Assembly (NCBI GenBank): GCA_007258455.2
Contig: VDFB02275585.1
Location: 30,312 to 94,311 of the forward strand
Reading direction: 5' to 3'
DNA from: Sequoia sempervirens
Taxonomy: Eukaryota; Streptophyta; Pinopsida; Cupressales; Cupressaceae
Length of the DNA: 64,000 nucleotides
Position numbers and translations under genes: made by a program. The notes beneath the pieces are model-generated. The model was not told where the DNA came from, searched no databases, and worked only from the letters and a program-made list of their open reading frames with translations. The first letter of the stretch is position 1. The number at the start of each line of letters is the position of its first letter. Shown one piece after another: positions 34,476 to 45,114 of the stretch.

Positions 34476-34691
34476 GCTTGATGTGTTTCTTATTTGAGTG
34501 CTTATACATTTAAAATCATGCAAATCATGGACACATCAATGGATTTCAACAGTATTGGGTGAAATTTTTATTTAGTTTTGAATATCATTTTTGTCTAACC
34601 TAGATGGTTTATTAATATGGCTAGTAATTAAATTAATTTGAGTTTATTAATATGGCTAGTAATTAAATTAATTTGAATATCATTTTTGTTC

Positions 34692-34840
34692 AATAATCTT
34701 TGAGTTCATTTGTTCAACTCCACTTATAGAATCATCTCACTTTCTTTTCTTGCACAGTTTCATATGTAGTACAAAACCTCTTGAATTTATCCACTTTTGT
34801 ATTGCCATCTTCCCATTGCACATATTGCACTTTTATCCAC
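34692..34840 (-). pseudogene. SMC2 fragment 2, minus strand
   Basis: The minus strand carries the block around VQYVQWEDGNTKVDKFKRFC and the following ISGVEQMNSK-type region. It corresponds to the middle of fragment 1 with extra substitutions. It abuts the GA tract at 34855 directly, so the gene fragment is truncated by the repeat. Confidence 0.75.
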
Positions 34841-34854
34841 TTTTGTATGTGTTT

Positions 34855-34975
34855 GTGAGGGAGAGAGAGGGGGAAGGAGGGAGATAGGAAGTGGTAGGTG
34901 GGAGGGATAGTGGGAGGGAGAGAAAGAGGGAAGGAGGGAGATAGGAAGTTGTAGGGTGGGAGGGATAGAAGAACC
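34855..34975 (+). repeat. GA-rich minisatellite tract
   Basis: Two units of GGAGGGAGATAGGAAG followed by TGGTAGG or TTGTAGG, then the shared non-repetitive module AAAATGGACTTAGTAGGAGG. Confidence 0.8.
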
Positions 34976-35384
34976 CAAAATGGACTTAGTAGGAGGGGGA
35001 TATGTGATGGTGGATTGTGGGTTTTAGGAACCAAAATATGTCTAACATTAATCAATTGAGCCTTCTTCAAAATTTTAATTAATCAATTATAGTGTAAATA
35101 TGGACAACATTAATCATTTATAGTTTCATCAGTTTCATGTAGTAGTTAGTTCTATCAATCCAATAACTTACTTTATTTGAGTATTTTTTGTATTGCATTC
35201 ATCTTCACCACAATCTCCTTATGTACCTTCTTTTGCACTATGCAGTAAATTTAATTACTTTTCATTCCTATGTCACTCTCATATCTATTATCATGAAGAA
35301 TTTTTTAAATAACATGCACTAGAACCTTGTACCTAGCCTTTATGTTTTAGGGGAGGTGAGAATTTTATGAAAGCATTGGTTGCA

Positions 35385-35573
35385 TCAATGAGATATGAGA
35401 GATGATGCTATAAATGGAGTTGTACAAATGAAGTCAAAGATAGTGGTAGGAATAGAAGAAGCAAGGAGTTCCATGTTGAATATGAAGTATAATTTCAAGT
35501 GTTGAGGGAGGTCAAGTATAAAGGCATTTTTACTAGCTTGTGGAGAATGGTTTGTGTAAGGATCATAGCGCAA
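35385..35573 (-). pseudogene. Integrase C-terminus fragment fused to antisense SMC2
   Basis: The minus strand gives MRYDPYTNHSPQASKNAFIL, DLPQHLKLYFIFNMELL. The NAFxLDLPxxLxLYxxFNxxLL layout is that of the C-terminal end of plant Ty3/gypsy integrases. After FNMELL the frame runs into the complement of SMC2 fragment 3. The same integrase piece recurs at 48.75 and 54.9 kb. The identification is by layout only. Confidence 0.5.
35388..35456 (+). pseudogene. SMC2 fragment 3, plus strand
   Basis: MRDDAINGVVQMKSKI matches the segment RDDAISGVEKMNSKI of fragment 1. Only about 20 codons remain, and it joins directly to the antisense integrase piece. Confidence 0.65.
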
Positions 35574-35990
35574 AGGCTTAATATTTTGATCTGGTCCCTT
35601 ATATCAAATTTCTTTTGAAAATAAAACCAATTTTTTCACCAACATAAAACATGTGAGGTTTGTGGTGAATTTTGTGTCACTCTCTATATTTCTATTATTA
35701 TAATGTAAGAATCTATTGAACCTATTGGTACATACACTTTATCCTCTAAAAAATTTCATGTGCCTTGTCAATTTTTTTTCATGAGTGTCTAACTCCATTG
35801 TGGATGGTCATCCATGGTAGGATGAGTCAATAAATGTCTTATGTTGGAACCCAAGACATGTCTATAAAGAACTACACAATGTAGAACTATGAATACCTAC
35901 AATGAAATAATGTTGTATGTAGAGGATGGTATCATCCTTAGTGTGTGGTTGCACAACATAGTATACATGAAATTGATGTACAAGAATGTA

Positions 35991-36700
35991 TTTAACCCTC
36001 TCCATTTGGTTTCTTATCTACAAATGAAAGCCTATAGACTAGTTTCTTTATGTATTTAACATGGTCCACAATGTTTACAAAAAGTAAAAAAATCATGGTT
36101 CATAGTCATAAATAATGGATGTTGGTAAACCAAAATTGACCCAAATATGAGTGAAGAAAAGACACAAGAAATTTATCATGGTGATATTTTTATGCATGTT
36201 TTTCAAACTAGAATGCCAACCCCTCCATCGTCATCAACGAAACTGTAAGTACAAAATGGATTACATAATCTGGATTTGTAGGTGGTGATTTTATGTTTGT
36301 TATAACAATTTTATGAACAAATCATTTTTCAGAATCTCATCTCAAGAAATTAACTTTTTTTTGCGCCTATTGCGTTCCACTGCAAAGGTTCTAAAGGCCC
36401 CTATGTTGTCTCTCTTTGTGCTACGACCATATACCTATGATTGGAATTGGGAGGAGCCATCGCAACTATAGACCGATAGATGCCATTGTTTGCAGTTCAT
36501 GAGTAGAAATTAGGCGGGGGTCCAAAACGGTCCAAGCATGAAGTATTTAATGTTTAACTAGCTCTATATTCTGCATTTTAGATCATCTATGAAATTGTGA
36601 AAATGGCATGAATCTAATGTTTATAATGCTTCTCACTTAACTTATCAATTTAATTTCCAATCTTAAGTTTTTAGTCAATTTGGGTAGGGTTTTATTGTAA
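35991..36700. other. Spacer without recognised features
   Basis: AT-rich sequence; no gene seen and no match to the other modules was noticed. Confidence 0.4.
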
Positions 36701-37925
36701 TGTTAGTTATTTCTAGACATCTTACATTCTAATGATGTCCCTTGTCCACTTTTCCTACACAAGGGACAGTGTGTTTTCCAACACTGTAAACAATGTGAGC
36801 ATTTTTTGTTCCAATCATATCAAGAAAAGTGAAATGTCATTTTCACTATAACCAAAGAGTTGTTTAAAAATTTGAAGGTGGAATTCATTACATAATTGAC
36901 AAGGGACAGTTTGTTTTCTAACAGGGGATAGTGTGTCTTCCAATAGGGAACAAAAAAATGATAGTGTTTTTCCCAACAGGGAAACTAATTGGAAATAACT
37001 AACAGGGGACAGTGTGTTTTCCAACATTATTTGCAATGTTGGAAAACACATTGTCCCTTGTGGAAATAATTGATAAGGGACAGTGTGTTTTCCAACATTG
37101 CAAATAATATTGGAAAACACATTGCCCCCTGTTAGTTATTTCCCTATTGGAAAACACATTGTCATTTTTTTGTTCCCTATTGGAAAACACACTATCATTT
37201 TTTTGTTCCCTCTTGGAAAACACATTGTCACCTATTAGTTATTTCTAATGTTGGAAAAAACATTGTCCCTTGTTGTTAGGGATAGTGTGTTTTCCAACAA
37301 GGAACAAAAAAATGACAGTGTTTTTAATAACAGGGAAATAAGTAATTGGAAATAACTAAAAGGGGACAATGTGTTTTCCAACATTATTTGCAGTGTTGGA
37401 AAACACATTGTCCCCTTCCAACACTGTCCCCTATTGGAAAACACATTGTCCCTTGTTAGTTATTTCCAATGTTGGAAAACACACTGTCTCTTGTTAGTTG
37501 TTTCTAGACATCTTACATTCTAATGATGTCCCCTATCCACTTTTCCTACATAGGGGACAATGTGCTTTCCAACACTACAAAAAATGTGAGCATTTTTCCT
37601 ACATAGGGGACAATGTGTTTTCCAACACTACAAATTCATAAGGAAATAATTGACAAGGGACAGTGTGTTTTCCAACACTGCAAATAATGTGAGCATTTTT
37701 TGTTCCTTGTTGGAAAACACACTATCCCCTATTGGAAAACACACTATCCCCTGTTAGTTATTTCCAATGTTGGAAAATGCATTGACTCTTGTTAGTTTTT
37801 TCTAGACATCTTACATTCTAATGATGTCCCCTATCCACTTTTCCCGCACAAGGGACAATGTGCTTTCCAACACTACAAACAATGTGAGCATTTTTCCTAC
37901 ATAGGGGACAATGTGTTTTCCAACA
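36700..37925. repeat. Satellite block B
   Basis: Same family as block A, with many direct and inverted copies of the GTGTTTTCCAACA core. It includes a perfect inverted repeat with 23-bp arms (37361-37383 and 37394-37416) around a 10-base loop, and a near-perfect one at about 37000-37060. The block is interrupted at 37925 by the gypsy element and resumes at 45120, so blocks B and C were once one array. Confidence 0.88.
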
Positions 37926-38295
37926 TGTTGGCGTTTAAATTCACACCTCTGGAATGCGGATTTGAAAATGGACAGCTATGCACAGATAAACTGCTCTTCA
38001 AATTAGGAGGGGAAGCTCCCTCTTGTTGATGGTGTTTGAAAGAAAGTAAACTAAAACTAAGTTGCTTATCTTTTTTATCAGCTTAGAGCACAAGGTTTAT
38101 TAAACACAAACGCTGCAACTGAGATTTTCTGATATAAGAAGTTCAACTACGACTAACTTAAACTAAAGGCGTTCCTAACCTCTCACGCAAGATGTGCACA
38201 CCCAAATTTTGACCTTTTGACTGATTTGACAAGACTTTTACTCATTTCTTCAAAATGTCTAAGTGTAACAAAAAATTTAATTTTGGGGTACAACA
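37926..38295 (-). repeat. 3' LTR of the gypsy element
   Basis: 370 bp, bounded by CAACA on the outside. Its sense-strand end (CCAGAGGTGTGAATT...CCAACA) resembles the LTR at 25306. The bases just inside it (38296-38318) are not purine-rich on the sense strand, so the polypurine tract is unclear. Confidence 0.93.
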
Positions 38296-38411
38296 TTGGC
38301 TCTATTTGGGGACCATGGCAGATACTTATGGCATAGGAGAACCATAGAATCTCTGAAGTTTGAGCTTAGACCAGTGCTTTGTCCATTGGGTATCGGAGTC
38401 AGCATCATTTC

Positions 38412-38535
38412 CTAATCACCTATTTTGCAAGACATTCCTTAATCACCTAAAACCAGACTTCCTAAAAATCACCTAATAGTTGGACTCCCCTACTAATCAC
38501 CTAAAACAAGACTCCTAATCACCTAAAACACGACA
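38412..38535 (-). repeat. Short tandem-like repeat AATCACCTAAAAC in the 3' UTR
   Basis: Five to six copies of AATCACCTA, most followed by AAAC, spaced about 20-35 bases apart, between the integrase stop and the 3' LTR. Confidence 0.7.
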
Positions 38536-38640
38536 GGACTGTTACGGAAAGGGGAAAAACCACATAACGAAAACATCACGAAAAGGGGAAACACATTACG
38601 AAAAACAATGAAAATTATATACAAAGAATGTTTTGAGAAC

Positions 38641-39843
38641 TTACTCCACCCCCGAAGGGACGAAGTGCTTGAGGTACTGCCCGCTGTGTGGTAGAGGGAG
38701 GAGACTTCCATCCAAGCACAAGAGAATATAGGTGTTCTCTCCGGTGGGCTTGTGAATCTTGAAAGGTCCCAGCCACAAGGAATCAAATTTGTCGTGCATT
38801 CCCTTGGGCTCATGTCTCTTATCCCATAGAAGGACTTGATCTCCAACCTCGAAATCTCGTTGGTGACCTTTCTTGTCAAAAATTTTCTTCACCTGCTCCT
38901 GGTGCTGAGTGATTCTGTCTACTACCTCTTATCTTTCTTCTTGAAGCTTAGTCAGGTACATGATACGCTTTTGAATAGGATCTGTGAATTCTCCATCTTC
39001 CACTGCAGTTGCCAGCTGCAAGGCGGACAACTCCAATGTGATAGGTATCATTGCTTTTGTACCATACATGAGTATGAAGGGTGAGGTACCAATGGCTCTC
39101 TTCGGAGTAATTCTATCAGCCCAGAGAGCATCATAAAGTTTCTTGTGCCAAGTTTGCTGACTGGAATCAACCAACTTGCAGATGATTGTGACAATGTTCT
39201 TGTTTGATGACTCAGCTTGTCTATTACCCTGCGGGTAATAATCTGATGAATGAGCTAGTGTAATGCTGTGATAAAAAAAAAACACCATTAGATCCTCAGA
39301 TGAGAAACATGTTGCATTATTTGTCACAATTTTACGAGGAACTCCGAAGCGAGTGACAATGTTTTCCTTCAAGAACTCACACACAACCTCAGACGTTGCC
39401 CGTTTGGTGGGAATGGCCTCAACCCATTTTGTGAAATAATCAGTGGTTGTAAGGACATAAATATGCCCCTTTCTAGAATGTGGGTTGATAGGACCAATAA
39501 AATCTAGACCCCATTGCTGGAATGGAGCATCTATAACAACTAGCCTGAGAGGAGCAGCTGCTAACTTCGCCTTGCCAACAAATTGCTGACACAACTGACA
39601 TTTATGTACCCACTCATATGCATTGCGGAACATAGTCGGCCAAAAGAATTGAGCCCACAAGATTTTAAAAGTTGTCACCTTTGAAGAAAAGTGACCACTG
39701 CATGCTTGATTGTGAAAGGCTTCTAGCAAGCGTCGTTGTTGATCTTTGGTAACACACAACGAGAATGTTCCGTCAAGACCCCGCTTGTACAAAACATTGT
39801 TGATGATTACATAATTCTACACTTTCAGCTTAAGCATTCTCCT
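38641..39843 (-). pseudogene. Gypsy integrase, catalytic Asp replaced
   Basis: Block 39792-38929 carries the zinc-binding H27, H34, C65, C68 (HNQACSGHF, CQLCQQ), then GLDFIGPINP (first catalytic Asp, about residue 97), IVTNNATCF and QAESSNKN (Glu, about 194). The family motif at the second position is TDNAT. Here it reads TNNAT, so the second catalytic Asp is Asn at about residue 158. After a stop at 38926-38928, block 38892-38641 continues in the same frame (VKKIFDKKGHQRDFEVGDQV, LLWDKRHEPKG, SLWLGPFKI), the normal C-terminal domain. It would insert cDNA into chromosomes; without the Asp it cannot. The chromodomain seen in the element at 1-376 is absent. Confidence 0.93.
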
Positions 39844-39846
39844 TTG

Positions 39847-40594
39847 TTACTTGTTTAGGTGATTTGGACAATCATCGTACGTCAGGTAATACCATATCTC
39901 GGTAAACCATTCTCCCGAAGATTCGATCAACAAGACCATTGGGAGATCTTCTTTAACTTCAGGTTCAATCTCAGGAATACCTTTGGCTTGAAGTTTCTTA
40001 TCACCATCCTCTGCTATCAACTGACATAGACCTCTCCCGCGGAGGAGTTTGGTCGGCTTGATCTCCAAGTCATAATCTTGCACCCTCACGACCCAGTTAC
40101 CTCTCTTGGAGCCCATCTCTTGTTGAGTTAACACACTTTTCACTACTGGATATGTGACATATACAATGGTGTGAGAATTTAAGATGTAAAATCTGAAATT
40201 CTTTATGGCTCGAACCACTGCATAGGCATTCTTTTCAATCTGAGAGTATCTTGATTCGCTGTCCTTGAAACCACAACTCATGAAAGCTATTGGAGATTTC
40301 GTTTCTTCATTTAGCTTGTGTCAGGATGGCAGACAGAGTATGCTCTGATGCATAACAATAAAGGATAAATTCCTTTTCAAAATCAGGACGGACTAGCATT
40401 GGAGCTCGACTGATGGCTTCTTTTATTGCTGCAAACGCCTTCTTGCCTTCTTCCGTCCACTTGAAAATTGTCTTCTTCTTCATCATAGCAGATATATCTT
40501 TAATCAACTCAGAAAAATCTGGTACAAATCTTTGTATGAAATTTACCTTACCAAAGAAAGAGTGTACCCCTGTTCTACTTGTTGGAAGAGACAA
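39847..40594 (-). pseudogene. Gypsy native RNase H (after RT)
   Basis: Block 40594-40307 covers the RT thumb/connection (GVHSFFGKVNFIQRFVPDFS, TEEGKKAFAAIKEAIS) and the first RNase H strand, where the catalytic Asp position reads ILYCYASEHTL. The normal D is replaced by Y or C, as in Tat-type native RNase H that has decayed. A frameshift between 40307 and 40281 leads to block 40281-39847 (SRYSQIEKNAYAVVRAIKNF, YILNSHTIVYVTYPVVKSVL, YDLEIKPTKLLRGRGLCQLI). In families with two RNase H domains the native one often loses catalytic residues, and this copy fits that. Confidence 0.85.
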
Positions 40595-41569
40595 ACTTCT
40601 TATACCTTCAACTCGGCTCGGGTCGATTCAAGTTCCCTCCTTGGAGATGATGTGGCCAAGCAACTTGCCTTCCGTCACCACGAAGATAGAATTTTTGGGA
40701 TTTAATGATATTTTATGATATCTGCATCTCTCAAAGACCTTCCCTAGATGTGAAAAATGATCTTCTCGTATCTTCGAGAAAACAGTGAGGTCGTCTAGAT
40801 AGACCACTATTACTTTATTCTTCAAGTCACCAAATGCCAAATCCATGGCTCTCTGAAATGTAGCACCGGCGTTGATGAGGCCGAAGGGCATTCTTTCATA
40901 GGAAAATGTACCCCAAGGGGTTGTGAATGTCGTCTTGAATTGATCTTCTTCGGCTACTGCTATTTGATTATATCCAAAAAAACCATCCAATAAAGACAGC
41001 ATCTTTGAACCGGTAACCATCTGTAAGGTGTGCTCCATGATTGGCAAAGGATAATTATCCTTGAGCGATGATTGATTTAAATTCCTAAAATCAACGCAAA
41101 TTCTGATTTCTCCGTTCTTCTTGCGCACAGGAACTATATTCGACACCCAAGTGGAATGATGGATCGGAAAGATAATCTTTGCATTCACCATCTTCTGGAC
41201 CTCCGCGTAGATGGTATCTTGAATCTGCGAATTATAGTGTCTTTGCTTTTGCTTGAAGGGATTTGCTTCAGGTTTAAGAGGAATTGTGTGAGACAACTCT
41301 CTTGGTGTAAAAACTTTCAAATCTTAATATGACCAGGCGAATACATCACGATATTGCTTGAACAAAGAGACGAACCTCTCGCTCTCCTCTGCAGTACAAC
41401 ATGTACCCAGGTTAACAAGCCTAGGCTTGTTAATTGTTCCAATATTGATTTGTTGATATTTGGCAGAGGTTCTGTCGCTTGAGTTTCTTTGGTCTTGAAT
41501 GTATCGGTCGTGCCTGTCAAAAATATTCTCCAAGGAAACCAAACCCTTGGGAATTTTATTTCCTTTCAA
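40595..41569 (-). pseudogene. Gypsy reverse transcriptase
   Basis: Block 41569-41324 carries KGNKIPKGLVSLENIFDR and FKQYRDVFAWSY, the usual pre-RT segment. After one stop, block 41320-40628 holds the polymerase: HSTWVSNIVPVRKKNGEIRI, VDFRNLN, LSLLDGFFGYNQI (catalytic Asp112), ERMPFGLINAGATFQRAMD and the active site YLDD at residues 174-177. All are in the same frame as the protease and the extra RNase H upstream. The palm residues are intact; stops at 41321-41323 and near 40625 break the protein. It copies element RNA into cDNA inside virus-like particles. Confidence 0.93.
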
Positions 41570-41638
41570 TTGGATTATGCTGGAATCAGGTTGTTCTAGA
41601 CTTCCTTTGTCTTCAGCAATCTTTGGCGCATCGGAGAT

Positions 41639-42260
41639 TTATGTTACTGCTTCTCTGTGAGTAGATGAACTGCCCTCAAAGAACAATTCTTTGAAATTAT
41701 CTCCCATAACAAGAAACTCCTTAATGTGTTCATCGTCATTAAAGACCTTCCAATTATCACAGTTGTCAAGTACAGCTGGCCTGTATATTAACTCAATGGC
41801 AAATGCATTCTGACGGAAGTCAGAATGTGGCATGAAAAGTGAAGCTGATACCGCGAGGGCATCTGCTCTGCTATTTTCTAGACGTGGAATGTACTTGATA
41901 TCAAAAGCTTCAAACCAATCTATTGCATTCCACACCCTATTTCTATAGTGTCGAAGACGATCTGCTTTCACTCTGACTTGCTTCACAACAAGCTCTGCAT
42001 CACCTTCGACCCTAAGATGTTTGATACCCATGTCTTTTGCATTTCTAAGACCTAGTAAAAGCGCCTCATATTCTGTCGTGTTGTTTGTACATTCAAATTG
42101 TGAGCAGTATTCAAAAGGATATAATTGTCCTTCGGGAGAACTTATCACAACTCCCGCTCCCGAACTAGCAGTGGAACAACTACCATCAAATTGTAAAGTC
42201 CACAACTTAGGATCTTCTGCTAATTTCTCTACGATGCACACGATCTCTTGAATTTATTCA
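41639..42260 (-). pseudogene. Additional RNase H domain upstream of the RT
   Basis: Block 42241-41639 reads LWTLQFDGSCSTASSGAGVV, TNNTTEYEALLLGLRNAKDM, LRVEGDAELVVKQV and LENSRADALAVSAS. These supply the four RNase H acidic residues at about D19, E57, D81 and D127, in archaeal-like RNase H context. It ends with IYRPAVLDNCDNWKVFNDDE. It lies between protease and RT in one frame. The published Tat/Ogre order, as I know it, places the additional RNase H between the native RNase H and the integrase; no such domain is present there in this element. Its four acidic residues are intact while the native RNase H is not, so it probably did the template removal. Confidence 0.88.
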
Positions 42261-42412
42261 GGAATCTCTGACAACATGGCGTAAGTACCAAGACTTGTTT
42301 CCCTATATAGAACTTGAGCTTGAGGATCTTGAGACTTCACGACCGCAAATCGAGATTTGGGTTCTGGTTCCAGCTTGAAAGTTCCTTTCTTCAATGGAAT
42401 GTTTGCAAAAGA

Positions 42413-42985
42413 CTAATCCATTTGAATCTCTCCACTGAGGTCCTTGTAAAAGCTTCTGCTTAATAGCATCCCGTAGCTTGCTGGAATATCAGCTACTAGG
42501 ATGGTCATCATGATTTTCTTTTCAGGACAAGCCGCCAACCTTACTTGACCATCTTTCAATTGTCCGACCAACGGCACTGACTTGGACTCTAGTGAGTAAC
42601 ATTTGTCCTTTGTCTTGGTGCACGAAAGTCCTAGAGCATTCATCACTTGCAGAGGCATGACATTGTCCGAAGCTCTGCAATCGATGATACAATTGCTCAA
42701 TTTGTAACCTCCTATATACAGAGAAATATAGAAGGGCTTAGGCTTGTCTTCCACCGGAACAGATGATTCGAGCAATGTGGGCTGCTTGACAGGTCCTTTC
42801 TTCACAAATTTGAGAAGTTGGTCCACTTGCTAAGGGTGATCTTGGAGATACTCTAACTGAGAAATCTGCACTTTCTTCTTCATTAAAGAATCTACAATAT
42901 CAAAATTTGCTGAAGATGAGTCCTCAACAATTGCTTTTATGGTCTCTTGAGAAGACTTAATATTTGAAGTAGAAGCTACTTCTTT
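42413..42985 (-). pseudogene. Gypsy aspartic protease, active site altered
   Basis: Block 42826-42413 contains FYISLYIGGYKLSNCIIDCR, then ASDNVMPLQVMNALGL. Retroviral-type proteases need D-[ST]-G; here residues 49-51 read D-C-R, so Asp is kept but Ser/Thr and Gly are lost. Upstream, the same frame carries EVASTSNIKSSQETIKAIVE and FDIVDSLMKKKV, the gag-protease linker. A frameshift near 42985 separates it from gag. A TAG at 42413-42415 ends the block, and reading continues in the same frame toward the extra RNase H. Confidence 0.85.
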
Positions 42986-44674
42986 TCCTTTTTCTGTCTT
43001 TTGATACTTTTAGTCTCTCTTCTTCCTCTTCTTTGTGAGCCCTTAGATGTTGAGCTCTGGTGAACATGGGAGTCATATGATTCTCAGGATTTACTGCAAG
43101 AGAGTACTGACGATTATCTTCTTCTTGATCTTCAAAATCGGGTTCACTTTCAAAGTAGCCCGTTGTAGAGTCGCCATCGAAGTTGTCTGATTGAGGTAAG
43201 ACAACATTCAAACTTGGAGTTGGAATGAAACTAGGTGTAGGTGCAGCTTCGACATATCCATTATCTCGTTCATTCTGACATTTTCAGGGCAAGATGCGCC
43301 AGTATGTTCAGTGGAATCATGAAAAGAACAAAACACAACATTTTGCGTATTATTGGCCGCTTGCCTTGGTGGAGGTGGCCCTCACAGCCTGTAATTGTTG
43401 TAAGGCTGAAAGTTATTTCTCCTTGGCTGATACGGCTGCTGAGGCTGATAAGGCTGTTGTGGTGCGGGCAAAGCAGGTGGTGGTGCAACTTGAGCAAGAG
43501 GCGTCGGCTGGAGTGGCAATTGCCTCTTGAGAATAGTTACTTCATTTGTAACCCTTTGAAGTAACGGATCAACAGAACTTTGAACCAAAGGCCTAATAGC
43601 ATCTCCTCTAATCTTTCCTAAAGTGATCATGTTGTCTTCAATTTCTATTGCACCTTGTTGTGCTTCTCCTAGTTCTGTCTTGTGGGACGATCTCAAGATA
43701 AAGGCTATCTCTGATGGAAGTGCGTTGACAAAACTGCTTAACAGGATCTCAGGCGATGGATTGAGTGTATATGAGAGACGAGTGACTAGGCGGTTAAACC
43801 TTTCCACGAACTCCCTCATGGGTTCATTGTCCTCCTTTTTTGAATTTGAGAGCTGAGCAAACAACTAGTGGCTATCTTCAGCTGGCTTGAACCTTGCGAG
43901 GAACTTTTTAGTTATAGTATTCCAGTTAGTTATGCAACCAGGCTCCAAGTGATTGAACCATTCGGCAGCAGCTCCCGCGAGTGTCTCAACAAAGAGACGT
44001 ACAACAATGTCTTCATGAGCTACATGCAAAATAGCGCAAGCCGTTGAAAAGGTTGAAAGATGATCATCAAGATCTTGACTTCCATCACCTTGGAACCGTG
44101 GAAAGTGCTTTCTTGACCCCTTAGGCAGTTCATGATTTTCTCCTAGGGCCAAAGGTCTGATATGATCACCCCAAGGCAGTGGGGGACCTCTTCTCTGATT
44201 GTGATTGTTGTTGTCGTCGTCGTTGTTGTTATCACCCATCGCTTCGGATTCTTCTTCCTCGAACACAGGCACGATGTTGAACTCAAGAATTGTGTTGGAT
44301 TCAGGAATTGTGTTGGATGACTCTCCAACTTTTGTAGGATGTGTGTGGGCAGGGAAAGTATCAACTTCTTGGAAGAGCGGATTTGTTCTTATTCTCCTCC
44401 TTGTATAGACTATGTACGCCAGGATTGTCTAGTCCCACGCGGGTGGTGGCAAGACAGGTCTTTCGGCTACAATATCAGCTTTCTCTTCCTCTTTGTCTAG
44501 AATAATAGCAGCGTTTCTCCACTGAGCAGGGGTCTCCTTCTTCTCAAAGATGAAACTCCTTAGGTTGCTGATAATGTCTACTTGCTCTCCTTCAATTATC
44601 TACAAATGTGGCTGAATAACTGGAGATGTAAGATCAGGTTGTTGAACTGGAGCAGTAGGACGCCAGATAGTCAT
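42957..44674 (-). pseudogene. Gypsy gag with CX2HX4HX4C finger
   Basis: The ATG at 44674 (MTIWRPTAPVQQPDL) starts a frame that stays coherent through stops at about 44600, 44430 and 43867. It gives the gag core KHFPRFQGDGSQDLDDHLST, VRLFVETLAGAAAEWFNHL, TKKFLARFKPAEDSH, then NEPMREFVERFNRLVTRLSY and a Gln/Pro-rich stretch. After a TGA at 43384-43382 the finger CSFHDSTEHTGASC (CX2HX4HX4C) follows, a variant typical of Tat-type plant gags. A frameshift near 43265 leads to the acidic block 43211-42957. The 43867 TAG sits at a CAG codon and the 43384 TGA fits a CGA codon, as expected from C-to-T decay. Confidence 0.88.
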
Positions 44675-44720
44675 ACCCGTGACATAAAGCCTAAGCTTTC
44701 TTTGTTGTTTAAAGCCTCGT

Positions 44721-44738
44721 ACCCCACGGTGGGCGCCA
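44721..44738 (-). other. Primer binding site of the gypsy element
   Basis: On the minus strand TGGCGCCCACCGTGGGGT lies a few bases after the 5' LTR end. TGGCGCC is the standard opening of tRNA-complementary sites in many plant gypsy elements. The exact tRNA is not assigned here. Confidence 0.8.
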
Positions 44739-44744
44739 AAAAAC

Positions 44745-45114
44745 TGTTGGCATTTAAATTTGCACCTCTGGAATGCGGATTTGAAAATGAACAACTATGC
44801 ACAGATAAACTGCTCTTCAAATTAGGAGGGGAAGCTCCCTCTTGCTGATGGTGTTTGAAAGAAAGTCAACTAAAACTAAGTTGCCTATCTTTTTGATCAG
44901 CTTAGAGCACAAGGTTTATTAAACACAAACGTCGTAGCTGAGATTTTTTGATATGAGAAGTTCAACTATGACTAACTTAAACTAAAGACGTTCCTAACCT
45001 CTCATGCAAGACGTGCACACCCAAATTTTGACCTTTTGACTGATTTGACAAGACTTTTACTCATTTCTTCAAAATGTCTAAGTGTAACAAAAATTTTAAT
45101 TTTGGGGTACAACA
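44745..45114 (-). repeat. 5' LTR of the gypsy element
   Basis: 370 bp with the same ends as the 3' LTR; outer flank CAACA at 45115-45119. A poly(A)-signal-like AATAAA is present on the sense strand (TTTATT near 44925). Confidence 0.93.

Larger units (their letters stand above)
35340..35990 (-). repeat. Inverted copy of the 48.35-48.9 kb segment
   Basis: Read on the minus strand this block matches 48350-48900 on the plus strand. Shared words include CCACAAACCTCACAT, ATGACCATCCA and ACATGTCTTGGGTTCC, in the same order. It shows that the mosaic contains large inverted duplications. Confidence 0.8.
37926..45114 (-). mobile_element. Complete Ty3/gypsy retrotransposon nested in satellite DNA
   Basis: LTRs of 370 bp each (37926-38295 and 44745-45114) have TGTTG...CAACA ends. 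The flanking 5 bases CAACA (37921-37925 and 45115-45119) are the target duplication inside the satellite phrase TTCCAACACT. Order on the minus strand is LTR, PBS, gag, protease, extra RNase H, RT, RNase H, integrase, LTR. The CX2HX4HX4C gag finger and the second RNase H place it near the Tat lineage. By eye the two LTRs differ at about 20 of 370 positions, mostly transitions. The coding frame has several stops and three frame changes, so it is inactive but rather well preserved. Confidence 0.95.

Noticed and set aside
43241..43864. Plus-strand ORFs opposite the gypsy gag
   Set aside because: Shadows of the minus-strand gag, which carries all recognisable motifs.
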